NCBI GenBank assembly: GCA_045118335.1
Contig: JBGUXY010000043.1
Coordinates: 21,873-85,872, forward strand
Direction: 5' to 3'
DNA from: W1P20-047 sp045118335
Lineage (GTDB): Bacteria; Actinomycetota; Coriobacteriia; Coriobacteriales; Eggerthellaceae
Length of the DNA stretch: 64,000 nt
The position numbers were made by a program, and so were the translations under genes. This document shows positions 16,955-23,886 of the stretch, one piece after another; the first letter of the stretch is position 1; each line of letters starts with the position of its first letter. Below the pieces are notes generated by a model. It saw nothing but the letters and a program-made list of their open reading frames with translations, had not been told where the DNA came from and ran no database searches.

Positions 16955-18250
16955 GTGATTTTGGTACTTGGCGGGGTCGGATCGGGCAAGTGGGCATACG
17001 TGACGACCTTGGGATACTCCGAAAGCGACGTTTCGGCGTCGGTGGAAAGCGATGCGCCTGTGCTCTCGCAGGCTCAGGAAGCTGTGCGCGATATCGACTC
17101 CGAAAGCGAGTTGCTCGCTGTGGTGCAGGACATAGCCTCACGCAAACGAGTGGTCATGCTCGCCGAAGTGGGCAGCGGCATCGTGCCGATCGATCCGGCA
17201 GAACGCGCCTGGCGCGACCGCGTGGGCCAGCTCGGCCGCGAGTTGGCAGCTCGGGCCGATGAAGTGGTGCGCATGGTGTGCGGCATTCCCACGCCCCTGA
17301 AAACTGCGGGCACATCGGATGGCATCGAGGTCGTCATCATGCGGCATGGCACGTCTACCTACAACGAACAACGACGCTATGCGGGGTGGACCGACGTGCC
17401 GCTCAGCGAAAAGGGCAGGCTGGAGGCCCGTGCTGCAGGCGTGTGCCCTCAGGTGAAGAAGGTATACGTAAGCCCGCTGCTACGTGCACGCCAGACGGCG
17501 CAGATCTGCTTTCCCAACGCCGAGCAGGTGCCAGTAGATGGGCTGCAGGAGATGAACTTCGGCGACTTCGAGGGTCGCACTGCGGCGGAAATGGAAAACG
17601 ATGCCGCTTATCGCTCCTGGGTCGAAGGCATGTGCACCGCCCCGTGCCCCAACGGCGAAGGCCAGGACCAGATGATAGCCCGCATGGAGCGGGCGGTGAG
17701 CAAGGTCGTGCACATGGCGCAGGCGGCGGGAGAGCGGCGAGCCATCATCGTTGCCCATGGCGGAACCATCATGGCTGCGCTCACAGGCATCTCTGGCGAC
17801 GGCAGCGACTACTTTGGTTGGCAGGTGGGGAACTGCGAGGGTTACCGCGCCACGGTAACCCTCGAAGGCGACCACCTGCGCTATGCGAACAAGGAGCACT
17901 TCGAGAATCTTGAATTCCTTCAGGAGACCCTAACAGGCAAAGGTGAGCAGCAAGAAGAACAGTTAGATGCTGCGGCGCAGCGCCCCGACTGGCAGGCTCC
18001 CGAGTGCTTTTTCCAGAACAGGGAATGCAAGTATTTCCCCTGCCACGAAGGAGTGCCGGAAGACGAGTTCAATTGCATGTTCTGCTATTGCCCGCTCTAC
18101 GCCCTGGGCCCTTCGTGCGGGGGCAATTTCGTCTACATGGAAAACGGCAGAAAAAGCTGCATGGGCTGCAAAGCGCCACACGTAAGGGACCATGGGGCGA
18201 AGCTGGTCATGGCGCGATACCAGCTGCTTGCAGAACTGGCTAGCCAGTGA
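16955..18250 (+). CDS. cobC: Three-part fusion: degenerate CobU-like domain, CobC alpha-ribazole phosphatase, Cys-rich zinc-type domain
   Basis: 431 residues from the GTG at 16955, which has AAGGTGG upstream. Residues 1-115 resemble CobU (VLGGVGSGKWAYV; VVMLAEVGSGIVPIDP), but the P-loop Ser/Thr after GK is Trp and the adjacent CobU is intact, so this part may be structural or regulatory. About 125-330 is a histidine phosphatase (VVIMRHGTSTYNE, catalytic H131; VAHGGTIMAAL with the second His), matching CobC, which dephosphorylates alpha-ribazole-5'-P or cobalamin-5'-P. About 350-431 is a small Cys-rich domain with at least nine Cys (ECFFQNRECKYFPCHEG, NCMFCYCPLY, SCMGCKAPH), probably metal-binding. 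It completes lower-ligand assembly with cobTUS upstream. Confidence 0.85.
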   Translation: MILVLGGVGSGKWAYVTTLGYSESDVSASVESDAPVLSQAQEAVRDIDSESELLAVVQDIASRKRVVMLAEVGSGIVPIDPAERAWRDRVGQLGRELAARADEVVRMVCGIPTPLKTAGTSDGIEVVIMRHGTSTYNEQRRYAGWTDVPLSEKGRLEARAAGVCPQVKKVYVSPLLRARQTAQICFPNAEQVPVDGLQEMNFGDFEGRTAAEMENDAAYRSWVEGMCTAPCPNGEGQDQMIARMERAVSKVVHMAQAAGERRAIIVAHGGTIMAALTGISGDGSDYFGWQVGNCEGYRATVTLEGDHLRYANKEHFENLEFLQETLTGKGEQQEEQLDAAAQRPDWQAPECFFQNRECKYFPCHEGVPEDEFNCMFCYCPLYALGPSCGGNFVYMENGRKSCMGCKAPHVRDHGAKLVMARYQLLAELASQ

Positions 18251-18426
18251 TGTGGGCTTTTTATCAATAGGAATTAATTACACCGATAACATAATTAAAT
18301 GTATCCAGCACAGGCATTTAAAAGATATTGGCATAAATGGTTTTCGCGGTAAAAAAATCTTGTTCAGAATGATTTCGTTTTCGGTATAAAGTGTATACTT
18401 TTCGCGTTCGTTGACAAATCATTCAA
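18251..18426 (+). promoter_or_regulatory. AT-rich promoter region upstream of the cobalamin riboswitch
   Basis: Markedly A+T-rich compared with the surroundings and without a supportable gene. TATACT at 18394-18399 is a good -10 with only a poor -35 (GATTTC at 18371-18376). TTGACA at 18411-18416 with TATTAA at 18433-18438 is an alternative, but it would start transcription inside the riboswitch and cut off the P1 stem. I favour the first. No clear terminator follows the upstream fusion gene, so read-through from the cobTUS cluster is possible. Confidence 0.5.
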
Positions 18427-18535
18427 GGACAGTATTAAAACCGCGGAAGCGGGCAAGCTGAGGGAACCGGGTGCGAATCCCGGGCAAGGGCCATTACTGT
18501 AAGGCGCAAGCTAAGCCAGAGTACCCAGCCTGTCC
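18427..18535 (+). ncRNA. Cobalamin riboswitch (B12 element)
   Basis: Conserved core: GAGGGAACCGGGTGCGAATCC, then ATTACTGTAA, then AGCCAGAGTACCCAGCC, which are the B12-box and flanking elements of the cobalamin aptamer. The closing stem is GGACAG (18427-18432) with CTGTCC (18530-18535). A CCGC-GGAA-GCGG mini-hairpin lies at 18441-18452. The aptamer is compact at 109 bases. It sits 190 bases before the first ATG and should lower expression of the downstream genes when adenosylcobalamin (or a related cobamide) is plentiful. Confidence 0.9.
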
Positions 18536-18669
18536 ATGTGAGAGGTGCATGTTGTGAACCCCGACTATGCTCTTTCTTCTGCAGATTACGCTTATTTGGG
18601 CGCTTGTATCTTTGCTCCTTTCCTTCCACTCTTTGCCGTTCTTGCATGAGGTGACGAATCGAAAAGAAG

Positions 18670-18693
18670 GTCGGTTCGCTGTGTCGAACCGAC
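18670..18693 (+). promoter_or_regulatory. Hairpin between riboswitch and first gene (candidate expression platform)
   Basis: GTCGGTTCG (18670-18678) pairs perfectly with CGAACCGAC (18685-18693) over a 6-base loop. The hairpin ends 33 bases before the ATG, followed by an AAAGGAAGGAAAAAGAG ribosome binding region. There is no T-run directly after it, which argues against simple termination and leaves translational or Rho-linked control as options. The stretch from 18536 to 18669 holds no supported gene. Confidence 0.5.
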
Positions 18694-18726
18694 GGTTGGG
18701 ATATCTTGTAAAGGAAGGAAAAAGAG

Positions 18727-19740
18727 ATGTCTACTCAGGATATGTCACGTCGTAAATTCATGGGTTTGGCTGGCGCCGCTACCGTTGCCGCCATGGGTGT
18801 GGGGATGGTTGCCTGCTCTCCCAGCTCCGCTTCGGGCGATGAAGAACCCGCTGCCGACGGCGAGGCCGCTCCCGCCGCTGGCATTGACAAGGAAATCATC
18901 GTCACGTCGTTTGGCACCACGTTCGACAACAGCCGCAATATCACAATCGGCGCAATCGAGAGCCTGATCCGCGAGTCCTATCCCGATTGGAAGGTCCAGC
19001 GTGCCTTTACCGCCCAGGACATCATCGACAAGCTCGCCGCCGGCAAGGGCATCGACGAGAACGGCGAGGAAGACGGTTGGCCGGTCACCATCATGAACTT
19101 CGAAGAGGCGCTGCAGGATGCAGCCGACAACGGTGTGAAGACGGTCGTCGTGCTGCCCACGCACTTGACCGCCGGCGGCGAATACGGCGACGTCAAGAAC
19201 GCGCTCGGCGAAGCTGCTGCCAATTTCGAGACCACGGCAATCGCGCCGTGCCTGCTCAACGAGGACGCAGACTACGTGACGGTTATCAACGCCATCTACG
19301 ATCACACCAAGCAGTACCAGGACGGCGAGACCGCCTTCGTGTTCATGGGCCATGGCAACGAGGCGATGGGTGCGCCTTCCGATGCGTACTACGATCAGGT
19401 TCAGGCGACCGTCGACAGCATGGAAGCCGACAATCCTGACATGAAGAACATCTTCATCTGCACGGTCGAGGGTTCGGTTCAAAAGGAGCAGGCCCTGGAG
19501 CTGATGAAGGAAGAAGGCACCGACTACAAGCGCGTTCTGCTCGAGGACTTCATGGTCGTGTGCGGCGACCACGCCAACAACGACATGGCTGGCGATGACG
19601 AAGACTCGCTGAAGTCCTTCTTCGAGGGCGAGGGCTACGAAGTCATCACCGTTCTCGATGGCTTGGGCCAGCTCTATCCTGTCCAGAAGCTCTATCGCGA
19701 CCATCTGCAGGCTACGCTCGACGAAAACGGCCTGGCATAG
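18727..19740 (+). CDS. cbiK: Exported Tat/lipoprotein CbiK-type cobaltochelatase
   Basis: 337-residue CbiK-family chelatase with an export signal. Residues 5-13 are a twin-arginine motif (MSRRKFMGL), followed by a hydrophobic core and a lipobox-like MVAC at about 33-36, predicting a lipid-anchored protein outside the membrane. The mature part has VTSFGTTFDNSR, VLPTHLTAGGEY and candidate metal residues H209 (MGHGNE), E248 (TVEGS) and H282 (CGDHANNDMAGD), matching the His/Glu/His order of CbiK with wider spacing (39 and 73 versus 30 and 62). First gene after the riboswitch. A cytosolic CbiK exists at 28.1 kb, so this copy probably handles cobalt or a tetrapyrrole at the surface. Exported CbiK homologues are known in Desulfovibrio. 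Confidence 0.85.
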   Translation: MSTQDMSRRKFMGLAGAATVAAMGVGMVACSPSSASGDEEPAADGEAAPAAGIDKEIIVTSFGTTFDNSRNITIGAIESLIRESYPDWKVQRAFTAQDIIDKLAAGKGIDENGEEDGWPVTIMNFEEALQDAADNGVKTVVVLPTHLTAGGEYGDVKNALGEAAANFETTAIAPCLLNEDADYVTVINAIYDHTKQYQDGETAFVFMGHGNEAMGAPSDAYYDQVQATVDSMEADNPDMKNIFICTVEGSVQKEQALELMKEEGTDYKRVLLEDFMVVCGDHANNDMAGDDEDSLKSFFEGEGYEVITVLDGLGQLYPVQKLYRDHLQATLDENGLA

Positions 19741-19985
19741 CCAAGCCGCGTATCTGAGCTGACCAAAACGCAACTCGGCGGGGTCTGCCCCTTGCTGTCG
19801 AGGAGCCCGAGGGAGGCGAACCCTCTTGCGAACGGCGTTCGCGTGCTCCGATGGCAAAGGGTGGGCCCTTCGGCTTTCGCGTGAATAAGCAGTGTCGTGT
19901 GCGCATGTGCCGCTCATGCATCCCCATGTTGTGCGACATTGAACTCCAGTTTGAAAAACCGAACCCATATTTGGAGAGGAAACCC
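19741..19985 (+). other. Intergenic region with a row of short hairpins
   Basis: The largest gap in the B12 run. Hairpins: GGGG/CCCC at 19780-19783 and 19788-19791, GAGGG/CCCTC at 19809-19813 and 19821-19825, GCGAAC/GTTCGC at 19828-19833 and 19837-19842. No B12-box sequences are present, so it is not a second cobalamin riboswitch. It may be a terminator/attenuator region separating cbiK from the envelope genes. GGAGAGGAAACCC precedes the next start. Confidence 0.4.
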
Positions 19986-21110
19986 GTGAGATATCGCATC
20001 CGTTCAATTCTGATCTTGGCGCTGACATGCATGCTCAGCGTGTGCCTGTGCATACCGGCGTTCGCCGACGAAACCGCAAGCCAGGTAGCCACGAGCGACG
20101 AATACGGCGGACGAGAAGCCATCACTGCGGAGGGGATGGTTGCCGTGGCGGGCGAGGAGGTCGCGGACGGGACATACGACATTCTGGTCGAGACCGATAC
20201 GCAAATGTTTAACATCGTCGACTGCCAGCTGACGGTCAAAGACGGGTCGATGACTGCCATGATCACGCTTTCCAGCGATGGATATCAGTGGGTCTACATG
20301 GGTACGGGCGAGGAGGCTGCGGCGGCCGATTCGAGCGAGTACATCGAATATGTCGAAGACGAGAACGGCCGTTACACCTATGACATCGGGGAGGTTCCCT
20401 CGCTCAACACGGTTGTCAAGTGCTGCTGCTTCAGCAAGCGGCGCCAGCAGTGGTACGACCACGACATCGTCTTCGTCGCGGGTACGCTGCCCAACGACGC
20501 GCTTTCCGATAAGGCCCAGCAGGCCGTGAGGGAATCGAACCCGCTCTATGGCCTCGAAGATGGCGACTACTACATTGCCGTGGACGTTTTCGGTGGGGAA
20601 GACACTGTGGAAGACCCGGCGCTCATGACGCTTGCCGACGACAATGCGACCGCTACCCTGCGTTTCAGCAGCCCGAACTACGAGCAGATCGTCATGACGG
20701 GTGAGGCGTTCGAGCCAGTTGAGGTGACGGCGGATTCTGCCACCTACGAGATTCCCGTGCGCGTGTTCGACACATCCATCCCCGTGACGTTCGTCAGCGT
20801 GGCATCTGGCGCTCCCGAAGAGCTTGCAGGCTCTTTGAGCTTCCATTCCGGTCAGATGACGGACCTTTCGGGGGGAAAGGTGACGGCTGCAGGTGCACAG
20901 GACGCTGCTGTCGAAGGCGAAGCCGATGCAGACAACGATGACATTGTTTACGCAGAATGCGGAACCGAAACCGCCAATGCCACCCGACCGAAGGAAACCT
21001 CGGTTCCCATTCTCGCAATCGTCGTCCCTATCGCTGCGGCGTGCGTGCTGGTGGGCTTCTTCGCTTACAAGTGGAAGACGGCTGGGAAATCGGACGAAGG
21101 CGGCGAATAG
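19986..21110 (+). CDS. Envelope protein with paired unrecognised domains A and B, signal peptide and C-terminal TM
   Basis: 374 residues, function unknown. Start GTG 19986 after GGAGAGG gives a signal peptide (SILILALTCMLSVC...PAFADE). Domain A, about 60-185, opens VADGTYDILVETDTQMF, continues with DCQLTVKDGSMTAMITL and YMGTGEE, and ends WYDHDIVFVAGTLPNDAL. Domain B, about 190-290, has DGDYYIAVDVFGGEDTV, SSPNYEQIVMTGEAF and TYEIPVRVFDTSIPVTF. A TM helix at about 336-357 and a basic tail follow. The same A-B pair is in the protein at 22739, and domain B is fused to the BtuF-like lipoprotein at 23887. The beta-rich, Tyr-rich pattern is loosely like NEAT ligand-binding modules, but no NEAT YxxxY motif was seen. 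The stop shares a base with the next GTG. Confidence 0.8.
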   Translation: MRYRIRSILILALTCMLSVCLCIPAFADETASQVATSDEYGGREAITAEGMVAVAGEEVADGTYDILVETDTQMFNIVDCQLTVKDGSMTAMITLSSDGYQWVYMGTGEEAAAADSSEYIEYVEDENGRYTYDIGEVPSLNTVVKCCCFSKRRQQWYDHDIVFVAGTLPNDALSDKAQQAVRESNPLYGLEDGDYYIAVDVFGGEDTVEDPALMTLADDNATATLRFSSPNYEQIVMTGEAFEPVEVTADSATYEIPVRVFDTSIPVTFVSVASGAPEELAGSLSFHSGQMTDLSGGKVTAAGAQDAAVEGEADADNDDIVYAECGTETANATRPKETSVPILAIVVPIAAACVLVGFFAYKWKTAGKSDEGGE

Positions 21111-21982
21111 TGTTTCGCGGGGAACTTTCGGATGATGACATCATCCGCGCCGAACATCTGGTGAAAAGCTTCGGAAAGCTCATTGCCGTCGACGATCTGA
21201 CTTTCGGCGTGCGCCGCGGCGAGATCTACGGATTCCTTGGCCCCAACGGCGCGGGGAAGACGACGACGGTCAGCATGCTCACCACCATGGATCTGCCCGA
21301 TTCCGGGTTGGTCATGCTCGATGGCCGTGATGCCATCGCCAACCGCGTTATTGCTCGGCGCGGCATCGGCATCATCCAGCAGCAGCACAGCTTGGAAAAG
21401 GAGATCAGCGTCCGCGAGAACATCATGCACCATGGTCTGATGCAAAACCTCTCGCGCGCGCAGACGCGCGAGCGCATGATGGAGCTTTGCGAGCGCATGC
21501 AGCTAACCGACCGCATGGACACGCTCGTCCGCGAGCTGTCGGGCGGTTGGAAAAAGCGCGTTGCCATCGTGTGCAGCCTCATCCACAATCCGAAGATCCT
21601 GTTCATGGATGAGCCTGCCACCGGCTTGGATACCCAATCGCGCAACCTCCTGCACCAGATGATTCGCTCCATCAACCGCGATGGCACCACCATCTTTCTC
21701 ACCACGCACTACATTTCGGAAGCAGAGGAGCTCTGTGATAGGGTAGGTATCATCAATCAGGGTCATTTCATCGCCGAAGGCACGCCGGCGCAGTTGCGCA
21801 GCCTCGTAGGATCCTACACCCTGGTGACGACGGATGAACAGGGCGCCGAGCACTTGCTGTTCTTCGACTCGCATGACGAAGCCCGCAAGGCAGCGCTCTT
21901 GCAGGGTGATGCGCGCATCATACAGGTACGGGAATCGAACCTCGAGGACGTGTTCCTGGAGCTGACGGGGAGGAAGTTGTGA
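21110..21982 (+). CDS. ABC transporter ATP-binding protein (ABC-2 exporter type)
   Basis: 290-residue ATPase of a DrrA/ABC-2-type exporter. Walker A GPNGAGKTTT, Q-loop IIQQQHSLE, signature RELSGGWKKRVAI (LSGGW rather than LSGGQ), Walker B ILFMDEPATGLD and switch His in TTHYISEAEELC. The C-terminal about 70 residues end in ESNLEDVFLELTGR, typical of the DrrA group. The GTG at 21110 overlaps the previous stop, and the stop overlaps the permease start by 4 bases, so the four genes 19986-23755 are translationally coupled. Its substrate is unknown; the position between the two A-B proteins suggests a shared role in the envelope. Confidence 0.9.
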   Translation: MFRGELSDDDIIRAEHLVKSFGKLIAVDDLTFGVRRGEIYGFLGPNGAGKTTTVSMLTTMDLPDSGLVMLDGRDAIANRVIARRGIGIIQQQHSLEKEISVRENIMHHGLMQNLSRAQTRERMMELCERMQLTDRMDTLVRELSGGWKKRVAIVCSLIHNPKILFMDEPATGLDTQSRNLLHQMIRSINRDGTTIFLTTHYISEAEELCDRVGIINQGHFIAEGTPAQLRSLVGSYTLVTTDEQGAEHLLFFDSHDEARKAALLQGDARIIQVRESNLEDVFLELTGRKL

Positions 21983-22737
21983 AACCGTACAACATCTTCT
22001 CCGAGACGATCCGCGTTGCCTATGGCGACCTGTGCTATTTCAGGCGCAACATCATCCAGGTCACGATATCGTCGCTCGTGGGTCCTCTACTCTACCTGCT
22101 GGCATTTGGCTACGGTATGCGCAGTGGATCGACGGGTGGGGCGGACGTGTCGTATATCGCCTACGTCATTCCCGGCATCGTCGCCATCACGACATTGACT
22201 GCAGGATTCGCCTCGTCGTCGCAGAAGATTCTCATACAGCGGTTGTTCTACACGAGCTTCGACGAGCTGATCCTGTGTCCGATGCACACGCCGTCGATCA
22301 TCTTGGGCAAATCGGTCATCGGCATGCTCAAGGGGCTCGTGGGAAGCTTTGTCATGCTGGTCTTGGGGCTTGTACTCACTCCAGACATGTACCTTACTCC
22401 TGCGCTCATCGCGTGCATCATCCTGTCGTGCTTCACCTATTCGCTCATGGGAGTCATGGCGGGTCTGCTCGCCAATTCGAGCCCGTCGCTGACCATGCTC
22501 GGCAGCATCCTCATCACGCCGATGACGTTTCTGTGCGGCACGCTGTTTTCCGTGAACTCGCTGCCCGAAGTGGTGGCGTACGTGATTTGGGTCCTACCGC
22601 TCACCCATTCGTCCGAGATAATCCGCGCGACGGCGCTCGGCTGGGCGTTTCCCTGGTGGTCGCTGATCACGCTGGCTGTCTACGCGTTGGGGTTTTTCGT
22701 CATAGACTGCAAGCTCATAAAGGAGAAGCTGTACTAG
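21979..22737 (+). CDS. ABC-2 type transporter permease
   Basis: 252-residue integral membrane protein with about six hydrophobic segments and the ABC-2 family features: N-terminal YGDLCYFRRNIIQ, GPLLYLLAFGYGM in the first helix, VIPGIVAITTLTAGF, and the conserved P-x-x-F-L-C-G-T-L-F (TPMTFLCGTLFSVNSLP) followed by WVLPLTHSSEIIRA. Pairs with the preceding ATPase as a half-exporter that would dimerise. Starts GTG within the ATPase stop; the next gene starts 2 bases after this stop. Export, not import, is the norm for this family, unlike the neighbouring BtuCDF importer. Confidence 0.9.
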   Translation: MKPYNIFSETIRVAYGDLCYFRRNIIQVTISSLVGPLLYLLAFGYGMRSGSTGGADVSYIAYVIPGIVAITTLTAGFASSSQKILIQRLFYTSFDELILCPMHTPSIILGKSVIGMLKGLVGSFVMLVLGLVLTPDMYLTPALIACIILSCFTYSLMGVMAGLLANSSPSLTMLGSILITPMTFLCGTLFSVNSLPEVVAYVIWVLPLTHSSEIIRATALGWAFPWWSLITLAVYALGFFVIDCKLIKEKLY

Positions 22738-22738
22738 C

Positions 22739-23755
22739 ATGGTGCGCGTTCGCGAACATATCAACCGCATTGCCATCATGGTTTTGTGCGTGCTGGCCCT
22801 GTGCTGCGCAGCGCCCGCGTTTGCGCATGCCGATCAGGGCAAGCCTGCGAGTTCCACCGATTACGGAGCTCGCATGGCCATAGACGCAGAGCGGCTGACG
22901 CCCGTTACGGCCGACATGATCGCAGACGGAACCTACCAAATCGCCGTGAGAACCGACTCGTCGCTGTTCCGCGCAGTCGAATGCGAGCTGACGGTCTCTA
23001 ACGGGCAGATGACGGCGAAGATGGCGCTTGGTGGGCGCGGTTACCGTTGCCTGTACATGGGCGTGGGCGAAGTGGCGTATCAGGCAGACAGCCATGATTA
23101 CATCGGCTACGAGGTCGACGACGAGACCGGACGCTACGTGTATACCGTGCCCGTGGAGAGCCTGAACTCGGCGGTTGACATCACCGCGCTTTCGGCTCGC
23201 AAGAACCTGTGGTACAACCACCAGGTCATCTTCCTCGCTGCATCGTTGCCCACGAGCGCTCTTAATGCGGAAGGCCAGAAGGCGGTGAGGGACTCGAGCG
23301 TGGTCAAGGACCTGCCCAACGGCGTGTACACGTGCACGCCCATGCTCTCGGGCGGGACCGGGCGCGCGTCGCTTTCCGACCCTTGCCAGGTGACGCTTCA
23401 TGACGGCGTCGGCGTGGCCAGGATCGAATGGTCGAGCCAATACTACGATTACATGATCGTCGGCTCGACGAAATACTACCCGGTCAACGACGGTGGCGAT
23501 TCCGTGTTCGAGATTCCGATCTCGTGCTTCGACGTGCCCATCGACGTGGTAGCGGACACGACTGCGCTCAGTCAACCCTACGAGATCGAATACCAGATAA
23601 CGTTCTATTCATCGAGCCTGCAGCAGAAGTCGAGCACGAATGGGCCGGGGTGGCCGATCGTGGTGATAGTCGCAGGCATGTTCGCTATCGGGTACTGCGT
23701 GGTGCTCTACGCATCGCATCGTACCCATCAGACAGCCAGGGAGCGGCGGAAATGA
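22739..23755 (+). CDS. Second A-B domain envelope protein (paralogue of the 19986 protein)
   Basis: 338 residues, function unknown. Signal peptide 1-31 (MVLCVLALCCAAPAFAHA). Domain A from residue 62: IADGTYQIAVRTDSSLF, ECELTVSNGQMTAKM, LYMGVGE and WYNHQVIFLAASLPTSAL. Domain B about 193-298: NGVYTCTPMLSGGTGRAS, WSSQYYDYMIVGSTKYYP, FEIPISCFDVPIDVVADT and a final YEIEYQITFYS strand. A TM helix at about 304-325 is followed by a short basic tail. Layout and motif order match the 19986 protein, so the two probably arose by duplication around the ABC-2 pair. The stop overlaps a possible ATG (23752) of the next frame. Confidence 0.8.
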   Translation: MVRVREHINRIAIMVLCVLALCCAAPAFAHADQGKPASSTDYGARMAIDAERLTPVTADMIADGTYQIAVRTDSSLFRAVECELTVSNGQMTAKMALGGRGYRCLYMGVGEVAYQADSHDYIGYEVDDETGRYVYTVPVESLNSAVDITALSARKNLWYNHQVIFLAASLPTSALNAEGQKAVRDSSVVKDLPNGVYTCTPMLSGGTGRASLSDPCQVTLHDGVGVARIEWSSQYYDYMIVGSTKYYPVNDGGDSVFEIPISCFDVPIDVVADTTALSQPYEIEYQITFYSSSLQQKSSTNGPGWPIVVIVAGMFAIGYCVVLYASHRTHQTARERRK

Positions 23756-23886
23756 AGCAGGTTCCAGTCGATCGTAAACGGTTGGCGAGGCCCCATGCTC
23801 GTGAGCGCGCTTCGCGAGATTCAGCGAGGGAAAGTGCGCTCGAAGCTGGTGACCTTGGCGATTCAGGACAGGAAAGGTCTGTGGAA

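Noticed and set aside
19741..19985. Second cobalamin riboswitch
   Set aside because: Hairpins are present, but none of the B12-box, ACTGTAA or GCCAG core sequences occur.
23752..23886. Upstream start of the BtuF-like gene overlapping the previous stop
   Set aside because: It would put 45 Arg/Ser-rich residues before a complete lipoprotein signal peptide; the ATG at 23887 gives a canonical lipobox.
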